A stretch of 64,000 nucleotides of DNA from Rhizobium sp. ASV8 (GCF_016429255.1 NZ_JAELUG010000003.1:62001-126000), one strand, 5' to 3'. Shown: positions 38,774 to 48,086, numbered from the stretch's first letter. Translations and numbers: made by a program. The notes: generated by a model not told the origin, from the letters alone.

Positions 38774-39670
38774 CTATCCCCACTTCATCTCGCCCTTGAC
38801 GACCTTGGCGCCCAGTTCGAGGGAACTGGCATCGGCGAGATTGGGGTATCGCTTGGTCATCGCCGCGATCAAGGCTGCGCTGTCCTTGGCCCTCTGTTCT
38901 TCTTCGTGGAAGGCGATCAGATAGTCGCGTGTGAACTTGACAGCGTCGAGGCCCTGCGGCGCGCCTTCGGTCTGATGGGCGGGAATGACGATCTTCGGCT
39001 TGCGGGCCGCTAGTTGGTCAAGCGCCTTGATCCATGCCTGACGTTTTTCAGGGGCGGCTTCGTCGGCGACCCAGACGTGAATGCCCGAGGATACCAGTAC
39101 GCCGCCGAAGACGGCCTTGAGGGACGGAACCCACAAATAGCGCCGATCGTGCATGTCGGGGACCTCGACGATTTCGATCTTCTCACCGTCGAGTTCGAGC
39201 GCCTTCAGATCCGACGCAGTCGGAATGACGACATCGGACAATTTCTGCGGACCGTTTTCCTTCAGTTGCGGTCCCCAGATGGCGAGCTTGCCTTCGACAT
39301 TGGCGTGGATGGCCGCAACCGTGGCAGGCTTGGCGATGACCTTCGCATCCGGGAAGGCTTCGACGATCGGGCGGAGACTGAAGTAGTAGTCGGGATCGTT
39401 GCAGCTCACATAGATGGTGCTCAAGTGCTTGCCCGTCGATTTGATGGCGTCAGCGACGGCGCGCCCGTCGGAAAGCGTGAAGCCACCGTCGAGGAGGATT
39501 GCCTCCTTCTTTGCCGTGAGCAGCACGGGGGTGCGGCGAAAGCCTGTCTCGGGCGCCTGGAAATATTGCCAGTTGAGCTTGGAGCTTGCGGCCCAGGAGG
39601 CGGTCATGGGGACAATCGAGATGGCGCTTGCGGCGAGGGAAAGTCTCAGTGCGTCACGTCTGGTAAACAT
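38774..39670 (-). CDS. Exported metallo-beta-lactamase-fold protein with altered metal site
   Basis: A 298-residue protein with a twin-arginine-like leader (TRRDALRLSLAASAISIVPM, cleavage near ASWA). The body follows the MBL fold: KEAILLDGGFTLSDGRAVAD, then the position of the metal motif HxHxDH. There it reads SCNDPDYYFS, so only the Asp pair is kept and the His ligands are missing. Later segments (VPDMHDRRYLWVPSLKAVFG, IVIPAH) retain the C-terminal pattern. It may bind one metal through other residues or act without metal. It is in tandem with a DsbA-family gene. A ribosome-binding site AGGAG is 5 bases from the ATG. Confidence 0.75.
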   Translation of the reverse strand: MFTRRDALRLSLAASAISIVPMTASWAASSKLNWQYFQAPETGFRRTPVLLTAKKEAILLDGGFTLSDGRAVADAIKSTGKHLSTIYVSCNDPDYYFSLRPIVEAFPDAKVIAKPATVAAIHANVEGKLAIWGPQLKENGPQKLSDVVIPTASDLKALELDGEKIEIVEVPDMHDRRYLWVPSLKAVFGGVLVSSGIHVWVADEAAPEKRQAWIKALDQLAARKPKIVIPAHQTEGAPQGLDAVKFTRDYLIAFHEEEQRAKDSAALIAAMTKRYPNLADASSLELGAKVVKGEMKWG

Positions 39671-39695
39671 GGAAACTCCTTTATTGTTCTCAGGA

Positions 39696-40334
39696 TCATG
39701 CAGCGTTCAGATGCGCCATGAGGTTGTCATAGCTGCTGAAGAGGGCACTGGCGTCCAGAAGGTGCTGATGGCCGCCTTTTTCGGTCACCAGGGCCGGAAC
39801 TCCATTCGCGCCGTGCCGGTGAAACAGATCCTGGCCCTGCGCGATGAGTTGCCGATTGCTGGCAAATAGCTGGTCGGAACCTTCGATCAACAGGCTGGCC
39901 GCCTCCGCGAAGCCTCCGGAGGAGAGTAGATCGGCGAGGACGGACAGGCTGGTGATGTCCAGCCCCGTCACATATCGGGCATGCTGGATGAGGCGCAGCG
40001 CGTCGAAGCGCTTATGATGGTCCGCAACTCCGGCCGCCGTGATGGCAAGGGTGGCGGCGCTCGAGTCGAACAGCGTGCCTGATCGGTTCAAGACCTTCGA
40101 GCGGTAGTCGTCGGAAAATGGCTGGCCGCTCATGCGTTCGATGCGCTGATCGTTCGACCAGGCATAGGCTGCGAACGATGCATCCATCTCGCGTGCGCCG
40201 GATCCGGAAAACAGACCCGTCGGAAGCAGGCGAACATTAACGCCTGCCGACAGCAGACGCTCGATCATCGGGCTTGCGCCATAGCACCAGCCGCACAAGG
40301 GGTCGAAGAGATAGGTGGCTGACAATTCCGGCAT
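39696..40334 (-). CDS. DsbA-family thioredoxin-fold protein
   Basis: A 212-residue protein with a CGWC active site near residue 14 (LFDPLCGWCYGASP) and the long helical insertion of the DsbA/FrnE family. No signal peptide is evident, so it is likely cytoplasmic, like FrnE. A cis-Pro region is found in NGVPALV. It lies 25 bases upstream of the MBL-fold gene in the same direction and is divergent from a LysR regulator, so the two genes probably form the LysR target operon. The substrate is unknown. Confidence 0.85.
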   Translation of the reverse strand: MPELSATYLFDPLCGWCYGASPMIERLLSAGVNVRLLPTGLFSGSGAREMDASFAAYAWSNDQRIERMSGQPFSDDYRSKVLNRSGTLFDSSAATLAITAAGVADHHKRFDALRLIQHARYVTGLDITSLSVLADLLSSGGFAEAASLLIEGSDQLFASNRQLIAQGQDLFHRHGANGVPALVTEKGGHQHLLDASALFSSYDNLMAHLNAA

Positions 40335-40352
40335 GGATCATGTCCTCTGTTG

Positions 40353-40402
40353 AGAGCATGACGCGGAAAACTGTATGCGGCTTTCGGACGACGTCATGCT
40401 CT
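40353..40402. repeat. Extragenic palindrome, AGAGCATGACG family
   Basis: AGAGCATGACG (40353-40363) and CGTCATGCTCT (40392-40402) form a perfect 11-bp stem around a 28-base centre with further A-rich/T-rich partial pairing. The sequence resembles palindromic repeats that I recall from rhizobial intergenic regions. It lies just outside the DsbA-family gene. Confidence 0.7.
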
Positions 40403-40456
40403 ACTTCCCTGATTGTAGAGCCTGATCATCTCAGCTCTTGCCGCGTAGATAAATAT

Positions 40457-40475
40457 CGGTCAATCGTACAGACCG
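40457..40475. promoter_or_regulatory. Candidate LysR operator
   Basis: CGGTC (40457-40461) and GACCG (40471-40475) form a dyad with a 9-base centre. Flanking ATA/TAT extend it with a one-base offset. It lies 22 bases before the LysR start, between it and the divergent DsbA-family gene. Confidence 0.5.
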
Positions 40476-40497
40476 TATGAATTAATCAGACAATGAC

Positions 40498-41409
40498 ATG
40501 AGCGAACTCCTCAATCTCAACAGGCTTGTATTCTTCACCTCCGTCGTGGAGACGGGGTCGTTCACCGCCGCCGGCGAGCGACTTGGCGTTGCCAAGGCCG
40601 TGGTCAGCCACCAGGTGGCACGCCTGGAGGAGGAACTTGGCGTCTCCTTGCTGATGCGAACGACGCGGCGGTTGCACGCGACGGAAGAGGGTCGGGTGTT
40701 TTACGATCGCTGCGTGATCATTCTGCGGGAAGCGGAAGCCGCCTATGGAGAAATGTCCCTGCATGCGAGCGAACCGACCGGCACTCTGACGCTGACCGCA
40801 CCATTGGACTACGGTGCTGCGGTTGTTGCGTCCGTGGTTGCCGAATATCGCGAGCGCTTTGCGCAAATGCGCGTCGATCTCATCTTCGATGACAGCGTGA
40901 TTGACCTCGCCAGTGGCCAGGTTGATCTGGCAATCAGGGTCGGCTGGCTGAACGATATGAGCAACAAGGCGCAGCGCCTGGGCACGTTCCAGCAATATCT
41001 GGTGGCGACGCCGAAGCTTGCGGCACGCTTCCCCAAGGTCACGGAACCGTCCGACGTGTCGTCACTGCCCTGGATCGAGAACGCGGTGCTGCGCCAGCCG
41101 CTGCGCTGGGTGTTTTCGCAGGAAGGCCATCGATCCGAGATCGTCGAGATGCGTTCTGCGGTGCGCGCGGACAAGACGCCGTCAGCCTATGCCTGCGTGA
41201 AGGCCGGCATCGGCGTTTCGGTCTTTCCGGACTATATGGTCGTGGACGACATGGCGGCCGGGCGCCTGCAGCGACTGGTTCCCGAGTGGACGTTGCCTGC
41301 AGGCGGAATCCACGCGGTCTTGCCCATCGCCCGCTTTCGTCCGGCCAAGGTGCGGCGGTTTATCGAGATGATGCAGGCCGCCGAAAGTTGCCGGCGCAGT
41401 CAGGCCTGA
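40498..41409 (+). CDS. LysR family transcriptional regulator
   Basis: A 303-residue LysR regulator. The winged helix reads LNLNRLVFFTSVVETGSFTA, then GVAKAVVSHQVARLEEELGV. The effector domain begins near residue 90 (GTLTLTAPLDYGAAVV). It is divergent from the DsbA-family/MBL operon and 109 bases upstream, in the same direction, of the molybdenum hydroxylase operon. Either could be its target; the divergent pair is the more usual one. Confidence 0.93.
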   Translation: MSELLNLNRLVFFTSVVETGSFTAAGERLGVAKAVVSHQVARLEEELGVSLLMRTTRRLHATEEGRVFYDRCVIILREAEAAYGEMSLHASEPTGTLTLTAPLDYGAAVVASVVAEYRERFAQMRVDLIFDDSVIDLASGQVDLAIRVGWLNDMSNKAQRLGTFQQYLVATPKLAARFPKVTEPSDVSSLPWIENAVLRQPLRWVFSQEGHRSEIVEMRSAVRADKTPSAYACVKAGIGVSVFPDYMVVDDMAAGRLQRLVPEWTLPAGGIHAVLPIARFRPAKVRRFIEMMQAAESCRRSQA

Positions 41410-41438
41410 CTTTTCAATGAGTTTTCGGATTTGCTTAA

Positions 41439-41449
41439 CAAGATTCTTG
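41439..41449. promoter_or_regulatory. Palindrome upstream of the molybdenum hydroxylase operon
   Basis: CAAGATTCTTG is a perfect 11-base palindrome about 70 bases before the hydroxylase ATG, in an AT-rich segment between the LysR gene and the operon. It is a possible operator half-pair; no matching -35/-10 was found. Confidence 0.35.
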
Positions 41450-41518
41450 CGAAAAATGAGATCTGGTGATCTAACCTAGGGGTAGAGAACGCTCCAAGAG
41501 CACCATGGAGTCAGTGCC

Positions 41519-44344
41519 ATGAACAGGTCCTTTTCTCGTCGGAATTTTTTGAAGGCAAGTGTGGCGGCAGGTGTTGCGATCAAGGTGACGTTCCTTGCTG
41601 CCAAGGCCGAGGCGCAATTGATCGAGACGCCGCCGCGACCCGGTCCCGATTGGCTGAACAGTGGAGGCAAGCCGAAATACCGCCTCGATGCCATCGCCAA
41701 GGTTACCGGTGAAAAGACCTTCTCACGCGACTATCGTGCTCGCGATCTCGATGGATGGCCAAAGGAGCAATCGTATGCCTTCCTGCTGCATGCGACGAAA
41801 ACGGATCTGGCCTTTGCCGGTATCGACCTCAAGGTGTTGGGGGACGATCTGAAGCCAGATCGCATGGTGCTACATGAAGATCTGATCGCTGACGGCATCG
41901 AGATCCCGGTCCCAGGCTTTTACGGCGACGTTTTCCTGGTGCCGAAGGGGCAGACGGCGCGGCTGCTCGGCCAGCCCGTGGCTTTGCTCGTCTATCACGA
42001 CTTCGCCCGGTATGATGCGGCCAAGCGCCTGGTGCGCTTCGACGACAGCGTCGTGCGCTACGGCGGAAAGGCGGCGTCCACCACCCCCGGACCCTATGCC
42101 TCGGCACGTTATGTGCGCATCGATGGCGGAGATCCCTCTGCGGAGGATCGGTATTCGTCCCTCAAGGACACCGTGATTCGAGCCGGCTTCAAGGGCGATG
42201 AGCCGCAATGGCCGGCAGCCGGTGACGGCGACGCCATGGCGCGCGGTATGGCTGCGGCGGCGGAAATCGAACGGGAGATCGCAGCTGCCGGCGATGACGT
42301 TCTGGTACTGAAGCGGCACTTTTTCTCGCAGTCGACCGATGCCTCGGCCATGGAGGCCGACAATGGCAATGTCTGGTATGATGCGGCAAGCGGAATCCTG
42401 CATGCGATTATCGCGACACAGTCGCCTTATGAAGTCGCCGAAGTCGCCGCCCATATGGTCTCGAAGTCGAAATATCCCCTGAAGGAAGTCGATCTTCGGG
42501 TCGGTTATACGGTCGGCTACGGCACCAAGGATCACGCGATCTTCCCCTTCTACTGCGTGCTCGCGGGGCTCTACGGCGATGGCAAGCCGGTGCGCCTTGC
42601 CAATGATCGCTATGAGCAGTTCCAGATGGGGCTGAAGCGCCACGCCTTTTGGATGGACAATGTCCTGGTGGTCGACCGCAAGACCGGGCAGTTCCGCGCC
42701 ATGACCGGCGTCTATAAGAACGATGGCGGTGGACGCGAGAACTTCTCGCCCTCCGTCGGCGCGGTCGGCGCGACGGCGGCACAGGCGATTTATTATCTGC
42801 CGAAAAGCGATTTTTCGGCGGCGACCGTTGCGTCGAGGGCTGTCGATGCCGGCTCGACCCGCGGCTACGGCACGCTCCAGACCATGTCGGCAACCGAGAT
42901 GATGGTTGACGAGGTGGCCGAACTCATCGGCATGGACGTCATGGATCTGCGGCTGAAGAACGTCCTGCGCTCGGGCATGAAGAACCAGCAGGGTGCGATT
43001 CCGGCGGGTGCCATGCGTCATGAGGAGATTATTCGCAGAGCGCGCGAGCATCCGCTATGGAGCGAACGTCAGAAGAAGAAGGCCGCTTTCGAAGCGGCGA
43101 ATCCCGGCAAGAAATATGGTGTCGGCTACGGTCACGTCCATAAGGATTACGGCACCGGTGCGGAGGCGGCGCTTGCCACGATCGAGTTCGATGCCAAAGG
43201 GCGATTGAAGCTCGTCCATGTCGCCCATGAAATCGGCACGGGCGCGACCACGTCGCAGGCTATCATGGTGGCCGATATTCTCGGCGTAGCACCAGATGAC
43301 ACCGAATATGGCAAGGTGCGCTGGCCGCAGATGCCGCTCGAAACCGCCGATCAGCCGTATACCACGTCGCAGGACGAAGAAGACCAGCGCATGCGCAACC
43401 CGCGCTGGACCCCATCGTTCACATCGCCAATGAGCGCGTCCAACAGCGTCTACTATCTCGGCCACGCAACGCGGGAAGCGGCGCAAGCGCTGATCGATCT
43501 CTCCATCTGGCCGGCGGCGCGCGCGCTATGGTCGCGGGGTATCGGCGGCGGCCAGATAGCGCCGGAGGCGGTGCGGCGGCGCGATCTGCGGCTTGCGGGC
43601 GGAATGATCAATGCCGCGGGCCTGCAGCCGCTCTCCTTCGCGGAGGTGGCGGCCGAAGCCCATCGGCAGGGGCTGGTCACCGGGGTGACGGTCCACACCT
43701 TCAATCGCTGGCAATGGGCGGAGGCGGAATTCGATCTCGGCGCGCTCGGGCAGCACCGTTTCGCCATCGATGCCCTGGCCGTGCGCTATGGTGACGGCGC
43801 GCCGGCCGAGCGCAAGGCGCTCATGACACTGGATGGTTGGCAGTTCGTGGACCGCAAGGCCGTGACCTACCCGCCGGTCCAGCGCAACAATGCCGGCGTG
43901 ACCTACTATACTCCCATGGCTACCCTTGCCGAGATCGTTGTCGACAGCGCGACCGGCAATGTCTCGCTGCTTTCGCATCATTCCATTATGGACTGCGGTC
44001 GGCAGATCGTGCCGGAGCTGGTCTCGGGACAGATCCAGGGTGGTCTTGCCATGGGGATCGGCCATGCTCTCAAGGAGTTTCTACCACTCTACGAAGACGG
44101 GCCGGGCGATGGCACCTGGAACTGGAACCGCTACGAGCTTCCAATGGCAAAGGATGTTGCCGTGTGGACGCAGACCTACGAGATCCTGCCGGCGCTGTCT
44201 GAAACCGACACGCCCAAGGGAATGGCGGAGGTGGTCATGATTGCCGTCGTACCCGCAATCGCCAATGCCGTCGCCCATGCCATCGGCAAGCGGTTCTACA
44301 GCTTGCCGATCACCTCGGAAAAGATCCTGGAGGCGCTGTCATGA
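41519..44344 (+). CDS. Periplasmic molybdenum hydroxylase, large (molybdopterin) subunit
   Basis: A 941-residue xanthine-dehydrogenase-family catalytic subunit. A textbook Tat leader, FSRRNFLKASVAAGVAIKV, shows it is folded with its cofactor and exported. The molybdopterin-binding region covers most of the remaining sequence; the conserved cofactor stretch includes DAGSTRGYGTLQTMSATEM (about residue 440). The probable active-site Glu lies near the C-terminus in TPKGMAEVVMI. Family members oxidise aldehydes, isoquinoline or nicotinate-like heterocycles with water as oxygen donor. It is co-translated with the iron-sulfur subunit (ATGA overlap). The substrate is not evident from the sequence. 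Confidence 0.92.
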   Translation: MNRSFSRRNFLKASVAAGVAIKVTFLAAKAEAQLIETPPRPGPDWLNSGGKPKYRLDAIAKVTGEKTFSRDYRARDLDGWPKEQSYAFLLHATKTDLAFAGIDLKVLGDDLKPDRMVLHEDLIADGIEIPVPGFYGDVFLVPKGQTARLLGQPVALLVYHDFARYDAAKRLVRFDDSVVRYGGKAASTTPGPYASARYVRIDGGDPSAEDRYSSLKDTVIRAGFKGDEPQWPAAGDGDAMARGMAAAAEIEREIAAAGDDVLVLKRHFFSQSTDASAMEADNGNVWYDAASGILHAIIATQSPYEVAEVAAHMVSKSKYPLKEVDLRVGYTVGYGTKDHAIFPFYCVLAGLYGDGKPVRLANDRYEQFQMGLKRHAFWMDNVLVVDRKTGQFRAMTGVYKNDGGGRENFSPSVGAVGATAAQAIYYLPKSDFSAATVASRAVDAGSTRGYGTLQTMSATEMMVDEVAELIGMDVMDLRLKNVLRSGMKNQQGAIPAGAMRHEEIIRRAREHPLWSERQKKKAAFEAANPGKKYGVGYGHVHKDYGTGAEAALATIEFDAKGRLKLVHVAHEIGTGATTSQAIMVADILGVAPDDTEYGKVRWPQMPLETADQPYTTSQDEEDQRMRNPRWTPSFTSPMSASNSVYYLGHATREAAQALIDLSIWPAARALWSRGIGGGQIAPEAVRRRDLRLAGGMINAAGLQPLSFAEVAAEAHRQGLVTGVTVHTFNRWQWAEAEFDLGALGQHRFAIDALAVRYGDGAPAERKALMTLDGWQFVDRKAVTYPPVQRNNAGVTYYTPMATLAEIVVDSATGNVSLLSHHSIMDCGRQIVPELVSGQIQGGLAMGIGHALKEFLPLYEDGPGDGTWNWNRYELPMAKDVAVWTQTYEILPALSETDTPKGMAEVVMIAVVPAIANAVAHAIGKRFYSLPITSEKILEALS

Positions 44345-44886
44345 CCCTTTCGACAAAGCAATTGTCGCTCACCGTCAACGACAAGGCCGTTGGCCCGATC
44401 GACGTTCCCGAAGCGATGATGATGCAGGATTTCCTCTACGAGTACCTGAATCTCACGGGCTCGCGCATGGGCTGCGGCCAGGGCATCTGTCATGCCTGTA
44501 CCGTCCTTCTGGAAAAGGACGATGGTGCGCTTGAGGAAATGCGGACCTGTATCGTCGGTGCCCACTGGTTTGCCGGCCGCAAGGTTCGAACCGTGGAAGG
44601 ACACGCCAAGCGTGACGCCAATGGCACAATCATAGAACTGTCGCCGGTTCAGCAGGCCTTCATCGAGCATTTTTCGTTCCAGTGTGGTTATTGCACGCCG
44701 GGCTTCGTGACGGCGGCAAGCGTCCTGATGGACAAGCTGAAGCGCGAGCCGGTAAGGCGGGCTGAACTCGAACAGGCAATCACCGATACGCTCGGTACCC
44801 ATATCTGTCGATGTACCGGCTATGTGCGCTATTTCGAGGCGGTGCGCGATCTCGCCCTCAATACCCCTGGTTTGGTGAAGGCGTAG
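44341..44886 (+). CDS. Molybdenum hydroxylase, 2Fe-2S subunit
   Basis: A 181-residue electron-transfer subunit with two 2Fe-2S clusters. The ferredoxin-like N-terminal part has RMGCGQGICHACTV near residue 40 with the remaining Cys in MRTCIVG. The C-terminal helical part has CGYCTPGF near 115 and CRCTGY near 155. It has no signal of its own, so it is likely carried to the periplasm with the Tat-exported large subunit. It starts within the last codon of the large-subunit gene. There is no FAD-subunit gene; electrons go to the cytochrome encoded next. Confidence 0.94.
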   Translation: MTLSTKQLSLTVNDKAVGPIDVPEAMMMQDFLYEYLNLTGSRMGCGQGICHACTVLLEKDDGALEEMRTCIVGAHWFAGRKVRTVEGHAKRDANGTIIELSPVQQAFIEHFSFQCGYCTPGFVTAASVLMDKLKREPVRRAELEQAITDTLGTHICRCTGYVRYFEAVRDLALNTPGLVKA

Positions 44887-44893
44887 CGCGATC

Positions 44894-46177
44894 ATGATGA
44901 GAAAACTGCTTTGGATTATAGCAGCCGTCATCGTGGTGGGCGCTGCCGCTGCGGGGGGCATTTTCCTCGGCCTGTTTGAGAAAAGCGTGGTCGCGAAGGA
45001 CGTCGACCAGCCTTTGACGGGCGATCAGATGAAGGATCTCGCCAAGCGCGGCGCCTATGTCGCCGTGGCCGCGGATTGCTATGCCTGTCACACGGCCAAA
45101 GGCGGGGCACCCTGGGCCGGCGGCCTGCCTTTCAAGACACCATTCGGCACGATCTATGCGACCAATATTTCGCCGGACAAGGACAATGGCATCGGCAACT
45201 GGACGCGCGCGGAATTCCATCGGGCCGTGCGCGATGGTGTCGGCAAGCACGGACATCTATATCCGGCGATGCCTTATGCATCCTACCGCAAGATGACACC
45301 GGAGGATGTCGATGCTGTTTATGCCTATCTGATGACACGCGAACCGATGAAGGTCGCAAACAAGAAGAACGAGCTGGGCTTTCCGTTCAGCATCCGGCAG
45401 GGTCTGACGTTCTGGAACCTCTTCAACCTGCATTCCGATGTCTCCACATCGGATCCTGCGCGCTCGGCCATCTGGAATCGCGGGCGCTATCTGGCGGACG
45501 CGCTTGCCCATTGCGGGGAATGCCACACGCCGCGCAACCTCCTGCAGGGCATGAAGCAGGATGCCTATCTCGAGGGGGCCGTGATCGAGGGAGCCAACGC
45601 TCCCGATATCACCAAGGGCGGCCTGACGCAGATGGGCTTCACGCCAGCCGTGCTGGCCTCATTCATGAAATCCGGCCTCTCTGCGCAGGGAGCGATGACG
45701 GGGCAGATGTTCGAGGTTGTGCATTTTTCGACGCAATACATGACGCCCGACGACCTCGGCGCCCTATCAGCCTACCTCTTCGATCTCGACGATCCCTCGA
45801 AAGGACAAACGCCGGCGGCGCCGGTTCCCATCTCCGTCGCGCCCGAACTTACCGCCTCGGCAAAACCCACCTATCTCGCTCTTTGCTCAGGCTGTCACGG
45901 GGTGGAAGGGCAGGGTATCCCGCATGTGGTGGTGCCGCTCGCCACCAATGCGACGTTGCGATTGACCAGTGCGCGCAATCTCATCCGCGCCGTGGTCGAG
46001 GGTATTCCTGCTCAGCAATTTCCCGGATTGGAGCGCATGCAGCCGATGCCTGGCTTTGGTCATCAACTTGACGACCGCCAGCTGGCGGATCTTGTGAACT
46101 GGATGCGCGAAAACTGGGGTAATCAGGAATCCAAACTGACGCCCGACGACGTGAGGCAGCTGCGTGAAGGCAAGTGA
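44894..46177 (+). CDS. Membrane-anchored triheme cytochrome c, partner of the molybdenum hydroxylase
   Basis: A 427-residue cytochrome with an uncleaved-looking N-terminal anchor (LLWIIAAVIVVGAAAAGGIF). Three heme c motifs are present: CYACH (about residue 62), CGECH (about 207) and CSGCH (about 331), so it has three domains like the alcohol/aldehyde dehydrogenase cytochrome subunits. Distal Met ligands are likely in nearby YPAMPYASY-type segments. It passes electrons from the 2Fe-2S subunit to the ubiquinone pool or an oxidase. It is the third gene of the operon, 7 bases after the iron-sulfur gene. Confidence 0.93.
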   Translation: MMRKLLWIIAAVIVVGAAAAGGIFLGLFEKSVVAKDVDQPLTGDQMKDLAKRGAYVAVAADCYACHTAKGGAPWAGGLPFKTPFGTIYATNISPDKDNGIGNWTRAEFHRAVRDGVGKHGHLYPAMPYASYRKMTPEDVDAVYAYLMTREPMKVANKKNELGFPFSIRQGLTFWNLFNLHSDVSTSDPARSAIWNRGRYLADALAHCGECHTPRNLLQGMKQDAYLEGAVIEGANAPDITKGGLTQMGFTPAVLASFMKSGLSAQGAMTGQMFEVVHFSTQYMTPDDLGALSAYLFDLDDPSKGQTPAAPVPISVAPELTASAKPTYLALCSGCHGVEGQGIPHVVVPLATNATLRLTSARNLIRAVVEGIPAQQFPGLERMQPMPGFGHQLDDRQLADLVNWMRENWGNQESKLTPDDVRQLREGK

Positions 46178-46347
46178 AATCGGCTGACCGTTAGCCGGTG
46201 GCCAGTCGATCGCCGGTTTCGAGGAGGCGGGATAAGGATCGGGCGTGGAGCGACTTGGAATCTCGAGCCTGTCAATCCGGACGATAGCCGATCGCAAAGG
46301 CTGGAGAATTTTTAAAGCGGCCGCCGGAATGCGCTGCCGCCCGATTC

Positions 46348-46722
46348 CTATCCCGAGACCTTGGTTTCGCTATTCAGACTACGTGCCTCCTTGGCCTGCC
46401 TGACGACATAGATGGCCTCGCCAACGATCTCGCGTCGCCGATGCCGGGCAACAATAATGGCGCGGGCTCGCTCAGCGTCCGTTGCGGCAATGTTGGTAGG
46501 CGGCACGGAGACTTCGTTCTCGATCATATCGATCAGCAGGTTGCGCATCACGCCAGTCTCTTCCTTCAGGCGCTCCAGCTCCCCAATCAGAGGGGAAGCT
46601 TTCAACCTATGACCAATCACCTCATCGATCGCCTTCTCGGCCAGCCGCGTTCGCACCGCAAAGAAGCGTGCAATGAAAAACGTGCAAACAACTGCGCATA
46701 AGGTGAGAATGAGGTACGGCAT
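46348..46722 (-). CDS. Hypothetical membrane-anchored coiled-coil protein
   Basis: A 124-residue protein beginning MPYLILTLCAVVCTFFIARF, a single transmembrane helix, followed by a charged helical region (LIGELERLKEETGVMRNLLI) and a basic stretch (ARAIIVARHRRREIVGEA). The start at 46722 was chosen because AGGAG lies 7 bases before it; an ATG 21 bases earlier is in frame but overlaps that site. Topology would be N-out, with most of the chain in the cytoplasm. It may be a scaffold or phage-shock-like protein; no family is recognised. Confidence 0.6.
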   Translation of the reverse strand: MPYLILTLCAVVCTFFIARFFAVRTRLAEKAIDEVIGHRLKASPLIGELERLKEETGVMRNLLIDMIENEVSVPPTNIAATDAERARAIIVARHRRREIVGEAIYVVRQAKEARSLNSETKVSG

Positions 46723-47030
46723 GGCGAGGCTCCTGTAACCCAATAGAGATTGGGGTGGAGAGCCGAGGTTTCAATAGATGTGACGTGCTGGCACGAGCGA
46801 TAAGGCCTTGGACCAGCCCTTAGGGATGGGGTGCGGCAGTCCGGCTGGCTGTGCGCCGCGTCCGGGTCCGGATCCTCAGTCCCAAGTCGGTCCTTATCCG
46901 TCTGGGCGCAGGGCGTAGCCCAGATACTGGGATGGTAGATTTTCTGTCGCTGCTGGCAGATTTAAAGCGCTTTCCTTCTCCTTGGGCAGCAGGTATCGCC
47001 TTTGCAAGACGATGAAACTGGGGGCATGGC
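46723..47030. other. Gene-free interval
   Basis: 308 bases between divergent genes. Nothing with domain or ribosome-binding support was found. It presumably carries the promoters of both neighbours. Confidence 0.4.
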
Positions 47031-48029
47031 ATGTTGCGTTGGGGTTTCTTGGGGACGAGCTTCATTTCCCATACGATGGCGAAAGCGGTTGCCAGAAGCG
47101 CTGGGTCCGAGTTGGTGGCGGTTTCAGGGCGTGATCGGGCTCGGCTTGACGCCTTCGCCACGCAATACGACGTGCCAAGACGCTATGACAGCTTGGACGC
47201 CGTCGCGAAGGACGGAGATGTCGACGTGATCTATGTCGGTCTTCCCAACAACCTCCATGCCCAAGCTGTTATTGCCGCTGCCGCGCAAGGAAAGGCGGTT
47301 CTCTGCGAGAAATCGCTGGCAACGAATATGGAAGACGCACGTGCGATCGCAAAGGCGGTAAAGGATAGCGGAATATTTTTCGTCGAAGGGCTGATGTATC
47401 TCAGTCACCCGATCATCGCCGCATTCGGCGACATTATCGAGTCCGGCCGCCTGGGGCGTCTGCGCACGGTTTCGGCGACTTACGCCGCAGATATTTGGGA
47501 TGTCGTCAATCCGAATGGCAAAGGAACCATCTTCAATCTCGGGTGCTATCCGGCCTCTTTGCTACAGTATGCCCTGAAAAAGGGTTGCGGTGACGCCGTG
47601 TTCGCGCAAAGGCATGTCCAGGCTACCGGCAATCGCTCTCCAAAGGATCGGAACATTTGTGATGCCACCGCGATCCTCAAGTTCGACAACGGACTTATTG
47701 CTGGCATAACGAGTACCGACAGTTTCGGTATGTCCCACGAGTTCATCGTTCGAGGGGAGCTCGGCTCGGTACGGTTTCTCACCAACCCATGGCTGCCCGC
47801 GGTGGGCGAAAACAGCCTCGAAATCGAAATTTACGGCCACCCGATCGAAAGGCTAACGCTCTCATCGGGCTATGATGCTTTCGATTATCAGGTCCAGCTT
47901 GTAGAGGCGGCGATCAGAAATGGGCAGCGCGAAGCCACGTCGCCGTCACCAAGTCTTGAGGACTCGCTGCAGATAATGGGCTTTCTGACGGAATGGCAGG
48001 CCCTGGCCGAAAGCGCCACTCCCGATTGA
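47031..48029 (+). CDS. Gfo/Idh/MocA family NAD(P)-dependent oxidoreductase
   Basis: A 332-residue dehydrogenase. The Rossmann start WGFLGTSFISHTMAKAVARS is typical, with the cofactor Asp/Ser-rich VAVSGRDRARL. The family EKP motif appears as LCEKSLATN (Pro replaced by Ser). The catalytic YP-like region falls in NLGCYPASLLQYAL. Members act on sugars, inositols or nucleotide sugars. It is about 620 bases from the glycan operon downstream and may feed it, but it could also be independent. A G-rich ribosome-binding site precedes the ATG. Confidence 0.88.
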   Translation: MLRWGFLGTSFISHTMAKAVARSAGSELVAVSGRDRARLDAFATQYDVPRRYDSLDAVAKDGDVDVIYVGLPNNLHAQAVIAAAAQGKAVLCEKSLATNMEDARAIAKAVKDSGIFFVEGLMYLSHPIIAAFGDIIESGRLGRLRTVSATYAADIWDVVNPNGKGTIFNLGCYPASLLQYALKKGCGDAVFAQRHVQATGNRSPKDRNICDATAILKFDNGLIAGITSTDSFGMSHEFIVRGELGSVRFLTNPWLPAVGENSLEIEIYGHPIERLTLSSGYDAFDYQVQLVEAAIRNGQREATSPSPSLEDSLQIMGFLTEWQALAESATPD

Positions 48030-48086
48030 TGCAGATAGTCTTGCCTGCGTATGAGCGCGCGCGGACAAACCGCCATTTGAAGGGCG

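Noticed and set aside
41870-43051. 393-codon reverse open frame inside the molybdenum hydroxylase gene
   Set aside because: Antisense to a conserved catalytic subunit; no ribosome-binding site or domain.
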